Position numbers and translations under genes: made by a program. Positions 1 to 13,400 of a DNA stretch of 64,000 nt are shown here, piece after piece. This stretch comes from Serinus canaria (taxonomy: Eukaryota; Chordata; Aves; Passeriformes; Fringillidae). Position 1 is the first letter of the stretch. The number at the start of each line of letters is the position of its first letter. The stretch covers positions 101,922,179-101,986,178 of the forward strand of contig NC_066316.1 in assembly GCF_022539315.1 (NCBI RefSeq). Reading direction: 5' to 3'. The notes beneath the pieces are model-generated. The model did no database searches and was not told the origin of the DNA. It was given only the letters and a program-made list of their open reading frames with translations.

Positions 1-3000
1 GCTCAACAGCTGCTGTGCCATTTCTAAGGCATTCTCTTCTGTTAATAACATCAGAAAACAAACCACAAGACTAACAAGATGTTATGGTCAACCTTGGGGC
101 TTTGCACCATCTTTTACTACAAATTAAAAAATTGAATTTTAAGATGTAAAGATTGGAATTAGGGTATTACTATTGATTGCATTATCTGAAACAATATATC
201 ATAGATAGGAGAAAAAGTTTTGATAGCCAGGTACAAATTTTCTCTAGTTTTTTTTTCTAAAACTTTGAAAATCTAAAAAATACTAGGTAAAGAGCTTTTC
301 ACTATGATCTATTTTAATTAAAAGCTTGCAAAAACTCATAAGTATGACTTATGGCAATTTCAAGCACATATTTTCTTGAAAAAGGAAATCTGTAGTTTCT
401 CTTGCATTTCTATGCCACTCTTGCTTAGTAATATTTTTTGGAATTTCCATGGAGAAAAAAAAAAGAGAAAAAATAATCAGAAAAAGCCGAGAGCTTCATA
501 TCATACTAGCTTAGGGCAAACCAATCTCCAAGAAAAAATCAGAACTAGAGATAAATATGGTGGTTTAACCTAGTTCACCTTTTTCTGTGCTACAGGGGAG
601 GGGAAAGGAGAAGGGGCATGGGGGATGAGAGGGACTAGAAAGGAATGTTGCAAAAGCCTGGCAAAGGATGGCACTACAAAAACACACAATCAGTGTGTGT
701 AGTATGTTTATTGGGGGAGGATAAGTTTCTCTCTTCAGCCATGTAATGTGTTTCTTGTCCAAGTAGGATATTAAGCTGATTGGGAACTCACCACTTCTAG
801 TGACTAGAGATTTTTCACTTTTAGTGAAAGTTTAAAATGTATCATGGGAACAAAAGCCTTAGAATTGGAACATTTTACATATAATTGCATTTTACATATA
901 TAACTACATTTTACATATATTCACAGTCAAATGGAGAGCACTGTACATTTTCAGTTGAGACAGGCAAATATTGATCAGGTTTTTCTTGTACCTTCTAATC
1001 AGAAAACATTTCCACCTGTAAAACATGGAAGCTGTTTGCACTAGGAATGTAACTTCAGAATTTCAGTATGACACTGGTATAAATGATTGCAAAATTTTTT
1101 ATTTTCCATTTTCAGGTTCCTAAAATTCAAGTGATCATAGTACAGAAAACTGAATAATTATTTGACCAGCTTTTCATGCACATGTGCTGCTTCACTATAG
1201 AGATTAAATGCATAGCTAAATCAAATGGGAAAATGCGAGTTTGGTTTAGGCTGTTTTCACCCTAACAAAATCAGTATATATCTGTTCTGTGCATTTTATT
1301 TACTGAACTGGGCAAAGAATTACCATGCAATGGTTGCTGGGCCACACAGCCCCATATATACAGACCCCTACACACCCTCCCAACACCAGACCCAGGTCAC
1401 TGTTTGATTTGTTCTCACAGATGTAACTTCTGTGTCCCAGTCATTCTCAGGATCTCTGTTAGTGGTGAAAATAAAACCCCAGTGGTCCATGTCGATGAGT
1501 GGTCTTTAACAATCAGCACTGCTTTGGTTTAGAAATATTCTACTCCAAAAGTCTGTAGGGAACAGGAGAGAAACCATTTTGAGCAGAAGCCAGGAGAGGG
1601 AACAGACTTCTGCCACCGATGAACACATTAGCCTTGTTACAACTCGCTCCTGACTCACTGATAATTGACATGCCTCATGTCATACTCTAGGATTCCTCTA
1701 GTACATGGAAATGCATGTCAGAGAAGTTCTTGGAAACAGAGGTTCAACAGAAGAGCTGCTTTTATGTGTGTGTCCCTCTAGGACCTCGCTCAATGCCCAC
1801 CTGATTACATTACACAGCACATTAGCATGGCAGGTACTCTCAGGTGAATTGGGATTTTTGCTGTTTACAAATATGACATAAAAACAAGTTGTGCTTAATT
1901 TCAAAAGGAAAAGAAAATCCTCTATATACCTCCAATATTTACTACTCCTTTGCAGCCTCTTTAGAAATTACCTGATTAAAACCAGGGCATGATAGATATG
2001 CCTTTCACCTTTTTGTCAAAGTAATATTCATTCATCCCTTCACAATCTTCCAGCTGTCCCAAGAGGAAAGTACTAGAAAATGAAGGATAGCAGCATGAAT
2101 CACAGTGAATGTAATCTGAAAAAGACAGCGCAGCGTGCTTAGGAATTTTCCTTTTGTTTCAAGTATTTGAACTTCATTTCTCTGAAACACAAGGTGATGG
2201 ACTTGCTGCTTTCTTTCAAGGTCCTTTCCAAGGACAAAGGCAAAAGTAAGGGCTTCTGCTTTTAGAAAGGTGCTTGAAGTGATACCCCCACCTACTTCTG
2301 TGACCTTTTCATGAAATTTAATTTTTAATCCTGCCCAGCTAGGAACTGCTGAGCTGTACATTCAGTACCTGGGCTTTCTACTTCTTTTTTGCACTGAAGG
2401 TATCAGAGCTTTTCTAGGAAGAGTGAGTTGCCACATTACCATTTATTTCGTGATCAGTTGGATGCTTTTCCTTCTCAATTTTAAATTACCTTTCCAGAAA
2501 ATTATTTTTTAAAAAAAGTAGGTTTGTGTGCCTGAAACAAGGGCAATCACAACTTAGAATTTACTAATTTCTCAGAAGGAAAAATTATTATTTAAAAAAA
2601 GATCTAGTCAAGATTCTGGTTTTGAAGTAATTCTTTTAATACCCATGGTATTTTTGGTACCAAATTCACAATGGAAGTGTATGTTTAGATATCAAGGGCA
2701 TCATGCAAAATGAGAGGGCTTAATTGTTGCAGCTTAGTGAAAGTGCATGATGTGAAAACACAAATTTCATGATTAAAGAGTGAATCACTTTCCATCTCAG
2801 ACATTTCCCATCCCTAAAAATAATCCTTTGACCTATTTGCTGTAATGCTCATCTCTAACAACTACATTTAGCATCCAGTTGTATCCAATGCCTTTCTCTA
2901 GAGAACCTCTGCGGCTCTTTTCTCTTGGACCCATTTTGGTCTCTATCTAATTAGAAGATAGATAAATAGCAAATAAAAATGGTAGGTTTTATTTTCTTAT

Positions 3001-5719
3001 TGCCTCTTCTGCCCCATACTTCCATGCTGTGCTCTGTTACTGGGAGTAATGATCAATGGTAGTGAGACAGGCTCTCCATTCAAACCCTGGCAATAAGGTC
3101 TAGTTTATAGCAAAGCTTGCCAAACCCTAATTCATAGAAATACCACATCATCAATTGCAAAGTTTTCAACTAAGCCCTATAACTCTTCTCCAAGAGCTTC
3201 CCTACTTCTTGATATAGGCAATGAATCTATACGTGTGCTCATGGTGTTATGCAGCTCACTGCCATGGCCTAAGAAATCCAAGTAATTGATAGTCCAGATA
3301 AGTTAGACATTATATCCCCCATCTCAGCTAGCTGTGGGCACTTGCAGGGTTTAGTCAGGAGTTTGGATGCCTTACATATCTCCTGAAGTCAGCCAGGAAA
3401 TATGGACATCACTGGAAGCAAATCAACTCAACTCCAGTTTGAACTGTCCTCTGGAAATGCAATTCTGCTTCAACGGCTAAATAAGGTAGGATGAATCTGG
3501 GCTTGTGAAAATGTTTGGTATCTTAATTGGCAAGTTTATTGGGAAAATAAAGAAATGAAAGACTAGAGTCCCTCCATCTCAGTTCTTGAATCAAATTGCT
3601 TTTTCTGAACTGGATGAGCAAACCCTCCATGTCAGTCCTTGGGACTCAATGGAAACCTTCCTGACTAACTGAGACACAATTTTTTAAAAAAGAGACAAAG
3701 ACTAGTTAGCTGCTAATTCTTGTGTCAACCTGTAAAGAGATGAAAATCACTGAGCTCTTTATAGGAACAATAGAGATAAATGATTTCACTATTGGATTGA
3801 TTATTTCAAATATAGAAATAGTTTTTACGCCTAGAAAATTCATTGGGGGAATAATATGTTGAACATATTTTGCATTCAAAATAAATTGAATCTAATTGAG
3901 ATATTTCACCTGACTTTGTCTGCTTCAGCTTATCCCAAACTAGACACAAAATAGACTAGACAACCTAATTTTGTTAGAGTTATTTACATTTTTGCACATA
4001 AACAGAACCACAGGAGTCTAAGCAAGTCCCGTTTCTCACCCAGAGTTGATTCAGAATTAGATTTGGTTCTGCTCTGCTGTAGTGCAGCAGACATGACTAT
4101 GTCTTGTTTAGAGCACATTTAACACATCTGCTCATTATTTAGGGTCTCAAAAATGAATGCATGTCCACTTAGCAAGCGAAATCCAAAGAAAAAGCTGGAG
4201 TCTGACTTTTTTATAAGAACTTCGTTGTATTTGGAGTACTCGTGTAAGACAAGCTCAGTTGCCACCTTATCCTAGAAATCTGAACCTTTCACACAACTCA
4301 GACTCTGCTCATTTCTCAGGAATCAAGAAAGTGGCACTATGAAGAAGAACCTGGATCAAAAAAAGTGCTTCTAGCAGCAATATCCCAACACTCAACACAG
4401 AGTGTGATTTGGCTCTGAGAGCAAATCAGTATACATTTCTCAAGTGAGCTCCTAATTTCACAGCTGGCAGAACTTTTTCTTTGTTTTTATTCCCACTCTG
4501 TAAAGTACAACTAGTTTAATTTAAAATCACAGTGGTTTCAGCAGACAAGCAACACCAGTACCTGTCATTCCCCACAGAGCTTGTTCTGAAAATATGTATT
4601 AGTTCTCATAGTGGAAGTCAAATATGCTTCAGGTATAGAAAAGTGAAAAAGGAGAAATCCAGCTAGCAGGTCTCTCCTGAGAGTCAGGAGGACTCATCTC
4701 TGCTGCCACTGCCAAGCCAAAAGTGGTGTGTGGCAGCAGGAACACTTTTCTTCCTTGGCTCTATTTCAAGTTAAACAGATTAATACAAACCAGCTATACA
4801 AACCACAATGACATAACACAACAGTGAAACACAACAATAACTTCATCTCTACCCAGTCATGGTTTCAATACCCCACCTATGAAGGGACACCATTTTACAA
4901 GCTTAGAATGATATCTGTGCAAGGGTGTGAAAAGTTGTATCATCCTACTTGGACCCAGGGAAATGTATGGTGTAAGTGTCCCTGGGGCTGGTTGGCTGAC
5001 TGCAAAGAGCTAGAAGATTGTGCTGTGTGCTCAAAAAATATAAATATGGTTTATACATTCATCAAGAGAAAGATAAATTGTCCTGATACCACAAAACTCT
5101 GTGTTGATATCCCAAGCACCACTGAGTGCTTACAAAATCCAATGAGAGTGTCGACTGGATTGAATTCAGATTCAAGAGTTTAATGAATGAAGTTGTGGTT
5201 TGGAACTGAAGGTTCTCTTATGTCACAGAGCTGAGGACATCTGAGAGCAATTAACTCTCCTGAGCCAACTTTAATGTCAGAATGAACACATACCTTGGTA
5301 TTTACTATGCCAGCACCTAAGTGTGTCCCTGTTGGTGAGATAGCATTAGAAATCATAAAATGAAATTCAATGATTCTCAACACTTCCAAGTTGACTGGAT
5401 CAGCTGAAAAAAAAATCTATTTGCAGTAAATATAACAGTGAGATTTTTAAAATTGTCTTTGTATTTTTATAAGTCACTTATAACAAAGTAGAGGAGCATG
5501 GAGGAATTCAAAGTTTTTCCTTCTCTCACAGCAAGGAAGAGAATGACCAGCAGCTTCTTTGCTCTCCTCACAAGTTCATTAATCCTCATTTGTAACTTCC
5601 CTTAGAGAAAGAAGATACGTTTGGGTGATGGGAAGCTGCTGCCTTTACCATGTTCTTGAATATGAAGTATTGTGCTGCAGCCCACAGAACAACCTCAGTT
5701 CAAAGATTCTGTGTTGGAA
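1..5719. other. Intergenic, nothing recognised
   Basis: AT-rich non-coding DNA. Open frames here are short and overlap on opposite strands. The longest (4824-5183, + strand, 119 codons, ten cysteines) matches no family I know. Only the small tandem repeat at 871-921 stands out. Confidence 0.7.
871..921. repeat. Three-copy short tandem repeat
   Basis: CATTTTACATATA recurs at 871, 888 and 907, separated by short AT-rich linkers (period 17-19 bp). Confidence 0.8.
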
Positions 5720-6170
5720 CTGGTCTGGAGGAGGCCACAAAGTTGATCAGAAGGCTGGAACACCTCTCCTGGGAAAACAGGCTGAGAGAGTTGGGTGGTT
5801 CAGCATAAAAAGACGGCTGCAGGGAGACTTTATAGCAGCTTTCACTACACAAAGGAGCTTATAAGAAAGACAGAGAGAGACTTTACTTTTTACCAGAGCC
5901 TGTAGTGACAGAACAAGGGGCAACATTTTTAAACTGAAAGAAGTTAGGTTTAGGTTGCACACAAGGAAGACATTTCTTTATTATGAGGTTGTTGAAGCAC
6001 TGGAACAGGTTGCCCAGAGTTGTGGATGTCCCATCCCCAGAGGTGTTTGAGTCCAGACTGGATGGGGCCCTCAGCAATCCTATCTAATAAAAGATGTCCC
6101 ATGGCTGGGGTGTCAGGCTGGATGATGTTTAAAGGTCCTTTAAACATCAGTCCATTCTGTGGCTCTGTGA
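5720..6170 (+). mobile_element. CR1 LINE, truncated 3' end
   Basis: The sequence reads through typical avian CR1 3' landmarks in order: GGTCTGGAGGAGGCCAC, CACCTCTCCTGGGAAAAC, GCCTGTAGTGACAGAACAAG, CACTGGAACAGGTTGCCCAG, GTCCAGACTGGATGGGG, and a terminal ATTCTGTGGCTCTGTGA octamer-like tail. It is 5'-truncated, as usual for CR1, and carries no intact ORF. Confidence 0.93.
6124..6148. repeat. Perfect 12-bp inverted repeat, 1-nt spacer
   Basis: GATGTTTAAAGG, one T, then its exact reverse complement CCTTTAAACATC. It lies in the 3' UTR of the CR1 copy and seems to derive from the CR1 GATGACCTTTAAAGGTCC segment. Confidence 0.85.
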
Positions 6171-9100
6171 AAGATCATTGATGCTTATGCAAGTTATACT
6201 TCTGGCTTTAGTAATACTCTTGGAGCTAAGCCTGTATGTCCACTCTTCATGGCCTGGAAAACTGCCCTCCTGCAGGAATGAGGATTTGCAGCACTCCCTT
6301 ACACACTGTCCTCTGCACCCTCTGCAGGGAGAGCACCTCAGCTAACAGGGAGAAGATGCAATCCAGTGGATGGAGTTTGTTCTCTGCTCCTCATGCTACA
6401 ACCACACCTTGGAGAAGAAAGATACTGAAGAAAGACAACAAACACTTCCATCAGATCCACGGGCTTGCTGCTCCTTTTCTATCCTGGAGAAAGTTCTCCT
6501 AAGGCTATGAGCAGCATCCATTGAAATATTTTTGATGTTTGCAAAGGGACAAAGCCACTTTTAATTGCCAAAGAAGAGAGTGGTTTTGCGTCATTGTGCT
6601 ACAAGTATCTTCCTTCTTCTGCTCAATTTATGTCTCTAATGAATTCCCACCTGTAGCTGCTCAAACCTTTCTCTGATGGCTTACCCCTGGTTGGAATTTG
6701 ACCTGAGCTAACAGCTTCTTTTTGAAACAGACAGTGAAATGGGAAACTCTCAGCAACTGAGTGCAGAACCCTGCATGTACTCCCCTAGGAGGGGTGCAAT
6801 GAGCCCCTCCCAACCCAGCATCCTGCCACAGAGTGAGAAGTGCAACAAGTGAGAGCAAGTGGGAAGGAGAGGCTGTCTCCTTCAGAGGGCTTCTTTCACA
6901 TTTACCTGCATAAATACTCAAAGTACAGGAGAAGAAGTCACTGTCTATACATATTTTTTTTTTGCATTTACAAAGGTTTTTTGGTTACATTAACAACATT
7001 AAAAAGTTTTCCAGCAGTCAGCTGAGGAAAGTGAGGCATTCCTGCTCTGATTCACTTTTCAGACCAGTAAAACAAAAAAGGAGTAATGTAATTCCAATTA
7101 TCTGTTTGGCACCAGAAGAGCAGTGATACAATGGCTGAGCCCAATGAAGTCAGCAGTGATCCTAGAAGCCATTTGGTCTATTGATTTTAAATGGGCTTAA
7201 AATATCTTTTTAAAAAGGCCTTCTGGATTGTTTACTAAGCAGAGCCAAATTGGAGAGGCCTGCCTCTGCTATTACTTGCAGCAGTCTTGAAGTCTAGTGC
7301 CAGGCATTTCAACTCTAACAGTTAAATAACATAATATGTGCCTGAATATGTCACTGAACTTTTACAGGATGCCAAATAATTTGTGATCTTAAGCATTGCC
7401 ACATTACTACCCTAGTAGTTACTGTACTACTGTTGCTTTGGTACATGGCTGTACTTTCCATAAATGTAGCTGAAAGCCAGCTCTCCAAAGTATTTAGCTC
7501 AATAAGAATAAAAAAATAAAAAATCAATATCAAGTGTTGTTGGGTAGACTTTCTGAATCTCTGAATTTGTGGAAACAACTGCTTAGTAAAATAGGAATAG
7601 TTTCCTTTTTGAATTTCAACATTCAGCTTACACATGGGCAGAGGGACTTCTGTATACTTGTTGATGCTCATTAAATAGATAGGTCTGAATTGTCCTGTAT
7701 TTCATAAAGACATTTGTTCTTGACCTGAAGTCAGAATTGAGCTCCATCTAAATATCCTAACTCCTGGAAAGTTTAGAAATATTCAGTTAAACTTTTTGCA
7801 CTAGCAATTTTTTCTGCTGCACATTGTTTTGGGTTTTTTTGTAATTATCTTTGGGGATGATCACAATCTGTAAGAACGGCAATAATTTAAGAGAACAAAG
7901 TCAAAATAATCCATGTGCAATCCTGTTATCTAAATAAATATGAGAGATTCCAGCAAATGTGCAGTGAAAACATACAGTGACAAGGAATCTGAAGCTTAAG
8001 TGTTTTGACATATACAAAGATGTTGTTTGCCTGGACTGAAGAGTGAGGTTTCTGACTAGTTTTGAGGCAATGAAATAAAATTATATTCATTAATCATACC
8101 TTCAGAAAAAAGGTTAGATTTCTGAAGAATTGTCCTGAGTCTAAGTAGCTTCTAGCTTAATCTGCAGTTCTCCAGCTTGTAAGTGCTCAATAGAAATCCC
8201 CAAAATAAGAACATAAAATCTTTGCTCAGAAGAGGTAGGAGTGATCACTACAACCCACAACTGAGTACACAGTGGTGCAGGCCAAAAGGTCAGACCAAGA
8301 TATTTGACTTTTATTTATTTTTCTTAAAACTTGTCAGTAGTGACATCATCTGAATGATGATGAATAAGATTGCTTTATCTGAGTTCTATCACCTGTGGGC
8401 ACCCTGCCACTCCAGTGCAGCCTATGTCTGATTTTCTTACCATGGTGTTAACTGGAACATTCCTTGGACCATGGCTCCAATTCTGTGGCAGGGTTTCTGG
8501 GAATTTAAAACTTGTGGATTCCTAGACATGAATTGGACACTTAATATGAAGATTAATAAGTGCTATATGAAAAGTACCTTAGTTCATCCCCTCTTCTTTC
8601 ATGTCAGGAATAAAATGTTACAGTAAATCTGCAGGTTCCATAAAGATACCATAACTTAAATTCCATGTGTCATAAAATTCATTTATGTTCTCCAAATAAG
8701 TTTAGGATGATTTAAGTAGTAACTGCTTTGCAATCTTAAAATACTCAGAGGTTTCACTTTGAATTCTGAGATCAATACAAATTAACAATGTTTGGTGCCA
8801 CTATAGCCCAGAAGCTTTTGAGACAAAATGATCATTAAAAAAGGCAGTCAGAAGTTTACTGATGGAAGTTTATTAAAACTGCCATATCTTACTAAGGCAA
8901 TTTGTTTATCAGCTTCTCACCACACTTTTAATTTTCTAGAACAAACAAATATATCAATCGCCCAATTAATTTTGATTCGGTCATTTTAAATGGCAAGACT
9001 AAAACCCAGGCACAAAGAGAAATCATTTGCAACTTTAAATACAGAGAGTGAGTGTATCATTAGAGTGTCCTTTAGGCAAAAGAGTCTGCCTTAAATCAGC

Positions 9101-10425
9101 ATGATGTATGATGCTAAATTATTGGATTTCAGAAGGTATTCCTCATTGCCATGATGGGCCCTAAGACAAACGTGAGTTTAGTATGCATTTAATTTTTAAT
9201 TCTCCCTAATTAGAATGTGAAACAGATAAAATAAAACTCAATTATAACTGGTAGAGTGGGATCTTCCTTGTAAATTACCCTTTACACATTAACTGGAGGA
9301 AAAACAAGATAACATGATGACTTCATTTAGAAGTACTTGTTGCTATCCAAAGCTTGTCTAAAAGCTGCTAATTCTTATGTCACTGTTGTTCTTGACACTT
9401 GGTCACTGCTAACTGCCGCATGCTAAAAATGTCTAGGCTCTGAGAACAGCTTTGGCTTATGTGGGGTTTATGTTTGGGGTTTTCTTTCCCTTTTGAAATC
9501 TGTATCCAGGCATCAGTGTATAATTTTTTTACCCCAGCTGCTTTTAAGTGCACATCTCCTGTATCCTCTGCATTGCAGATAATTGCTGTAGATCTTATTG
9601 ATTTCAGCTGATGCTGCTCGATTGGTTATCCTTAGTTTCCCGTAAAAATTAGAGAAATGTCATCCACGCCCTTCAAAATATTTGTGGTGACATCTCTACA
9701 CACATAAATACAAGAACTTTTATATCAGAAAACACATTATTCATCTTTTTTGTATTTTTGTTGTTTCATCAGTTTTTGTTATCCTTCTTAGCCAGTTTCA
9801 CATGAAACAGTTTCTTAATATGATAAGCCATGCCTAGCATTGAAGAAGTCTGCATTTCAATTAGTCTGCTGTTTAAAATGTTAATGCTTTCAGCCTTTTG
9901 ATCAGATCGGCTTTAGCAATTTTCTTGTGGGTCTGCTGCAACTGCTCATATCTTCAATTAGGAGAACCACTGATAACAGCTATAGCAAAGTATCTTTTAA
10001 AACTCAGCCAAATTATTCTCAAGGTAGAGGTACTATATATACTTGTACTGGACATCTGCCTTACCTTGAATTATACTCAAAAGAACAGTTTCATTTATTC
10101 ACGGTCTTCATTTTAGATGCTGTTTATCCTTGAAAGAATGAGCAATGTGAGAAGTCTGATATCTCTCAGCATGTGAGACCGAATCAGACTGATCAGCCTA
10201 TTTCATTCCATAAGAGCAGACACATACATTTTAATTTTCTTTCCTAGCAGACCGTGCAAAATGCTTTTTTTTTTTTTCAGATACATCTAACTCTTAAGTG
10301 ACCACAAAAATCTCTGTCACTCTCAATGTAACTGCTACCTGACTCATGTCAGATATATGGGGCAGAATGCACTTTTCAAAATCCACTTTAACCAGCTGGC
10401 TAAATCTAGTCATCTAATCCCTTAT

Positions 10426-10484
10426 CTTTTTTTTTTTTTTTCTTTTTTTCCTTTCTTTTTTCTTTTTCATTTCTCTCTAGAGAT
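10426..10484. repeat. Pyrimidine-rich tract
   Basis: A long T/C run on the + strand, with a related T16 run at about 10264-10279. Confidence 0.85.
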
Positions 10485-13400
10485 AACAAAAAGTACCTCT
10501 GTGCATGCCAAGCCACCCTACTGTGATTAAGTATCAGCTTAGGCTGATCGGTATCAGCACATCTCTCTGAGGAGCCTCTGGGATTCTCAGACTGTATCAG
10601 ATGCTGACAGAAGCAAACACCCTGCAGGCCACATTTGTTGCAGTACTATCTACCTTTCACTCTGCCATTTCTGTTTGAAGTGGGATGAATTCTCTTTTCA
10701 AACTTAAGAGGTAAAATCTCCATCTCCCAACCACAACAGGAAGCTATTCCTGAAGGTAGAATGAGGATGAGGATTATATCCTAGTCTTCCCCCCGAAACA
10801 ATCTCACAGTGAGAAACCCACTCAAATTTCTCTAGACCAGATTGTTAATAACATTAAGTAAATTTATTTTTAGGGGATTCAGTTGAAAGAAGAGGCTTTT
10901 GTCTTTGTTTACTACCTGGAAACTACTTCTGTATTCTTAATTAAATAGAAATCATTTCTAAGAACAAAAACTACACCCAAAACCATCAATGGGTCCCTTT
11001 TAGTTGAGTACCTACTAGTCAAATTATTTTTAAAATAAAAATAACCATTATAAACATTTTCTTTCTGGGTGAGTGAACTCTGAGAGGTGATGCCTCTCCT
11101 TTATGTGTAGGAAATTGTCTTCCTACATGTAAAAAGGAGCTCCTCAAGGCTGGAAAACCCTCACTGTTACAATATTTTCAAGTGAGGTAAGAAAAGCTGA
11201 TTTAAATCTGAGGCAAAAAACCAAATGGGAATGTTCCCATTATCTCAATTCTGTATTTATGGAGGTGTATATATGCAAAGTTATGTGGCACCATGTTCCC
11301 ACCTGCACTTTTTGAGCTGGGAGGAAGGTAAGAGTTGGTCTCTCAGATCCCGTTTATCTACCATGACAGTGGCCATGAGCTGCACCTTTCCTCCTTCAGC
11401 CCTGCTGCCTACTTTGTGTAGATAAAATATTTGCTGCATGGTTGAATCCAAAAACAAATTGTGAACATTTCTTCCCAGGCATGGAACAAAATGACAAGGG
11501 TGGTCTGTAAACCCACATCTGAGACACCTGAAACCAAAAAGGAGGACCAAGACCTAAGAGGTGCCCTTGTTGTCAGCTTTTCACTCCAGTTCTAGGAGGT
11601 TTTGGTTGGCATCATAACAGTTTTGGGTTTGTTCTGATGTAACATTTGTCAGGAAACTGTATTTTTTCTGAAAAAAAAGATCAACTAATTCTTTTTGGGA
11701 AGGAGTTTTAACTTTTGACCAGGGTGTTTGCAAGCCCAAATAAAATAGTTATGACAAAAGAATGCAATAATTCTGTATTACTGCCAAGTTGCAAAACCTT
11801 TTATCTACCTGTGTTAAATTTCTTTCATTATGAGAGAGAACTGGTTCAGTGGCACCCAGTGTCCCTGTGGCACAGTGACCTTTCAGGAATCATTGCCAGT
11901 TCAGCTGGAAGCTGCTGGCATTTCACTAGCTTGGTTAGAAATTCCACAGCACTTACAAAAAAAGAGTGAGTCTGAATAAGCTGATTTGTGAGCTTCAAGT
12001 CAGCCACCAAAGCCACAAATGACGCTCTGAATCCCAGACACTGTTTGAGTCGAATGAAAATTATCACAAAATCACTTTTTATATGCAGGACAAAAGTCTG
12101 CTCAGTGAGATTGATTTAAATAATAGCAAATTTTTCTCCTGTCTTTCCTATCCTTGTTTTCAGTGGATTTGGCATGAAAAGCCCTGTGCAGTCTTAGAAA
12201 AGTCTCCTTGCTAGTGCCTTGAAGCCTGATCATGTGCCTGCTCTGCTAAGGAACCTCCCATCTTCTCCTCCTGTGCCTGAATTGCTCCCAGTGTGGCCTC
12301 TGCTCCTTCCTCCCTCACCTCCACAAGTTTTTCCCATCCATGAGCCCTCACTATCTCCCCAGGAAAGAGCAATCCCACCTGTCTGCAGAGCTCCCCTTGA
12401 GGGTGTGAGCCACACAAAGGTGAGCTGGGGTCTCCCCTTGCTGACCAGACACTGCAATGATGCCAGAGCAGATTATAAATTATGCCTAGGACAAAACTCC
12501 AACAAAAAGTACAGTACTGTCCATTGCTCTTGGGTTGGAATAGTGATGATACACAAGCTTGAGTTAGAGATCCTTAATTGTCCCCTAGGGTTCAACTTGA
12601 ACTTTTAGGATGGGCTTAAAAGCAGCTAGTTGTTTACAATAAATAACAATTTACTCTTATTTTGAGCCTGAGTTGAAGCCACTCCTCATTATATAAATGC
12701 TGACGTGCCCTTTATGTGCAGAGGTTTCACTTTTTGGCTGAAATGTGAAGTCTGCACAACTTTCTTCTCTAATGCTCTTTAATTCCTTGGTTCATTCTTC
12801 AATTCCTTAATGCTCAAGTGCTACTCCTTTAAAGTCAGGAGATAGCTGCAGTCTCCTGGCCAAGCACCAATTTGATGCTTGGAAAATTGTGTCCAGCTCC
12901 ACTGGAGTTTCTGGGTGACACAGTGGGATTCCGTGCTGCCTCCAGCTGCTGCTGATGCTCTGCCCTGCAGCTCACAGCAGGCTGCTCCCCAGGGGTGCTG
13001 GCAATTCCTCACAGCCATGTAAATTTACAGCACTCTGGTGGGAACGTGTGTGTGTGTCTGCAGAAGATACAGCTTCTAAAAGGTTGTCTTGAAGTAAGAG
13101 AGATCTGACAGAGACAGTAAATCCTACTGCAAATTAGTTTTGCAGAAGTAGAAGGAAAAAAATTGGCTTTAATATGTACAGAAAGTTCCAAGGAAAGGTA
13201 TTCAGTCCTGCCACAATTACCTTTTGGCTGACCTTTGCTAGATTTTGGAGAATGAATATTAATGAATCTCCAGCACAAAAGTAATTTAATGAGAAGAACT
13301 TACTTAACACAGGATTTTAGCAGCTGGAAAGCTACTTCCTAGTTACCTAATAGATCTATTTCCTACATTTTAGAGTAAGAGCACAAATGTACATTTAATG

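Noticed and set aside
1225..1407. Start MGK... as a possible VSNL1 coding exon (VSNL1 begins MGKQ)
   Set aside because: Following residues do not fit the family and the position is on the wrong side of RAD51AP2.
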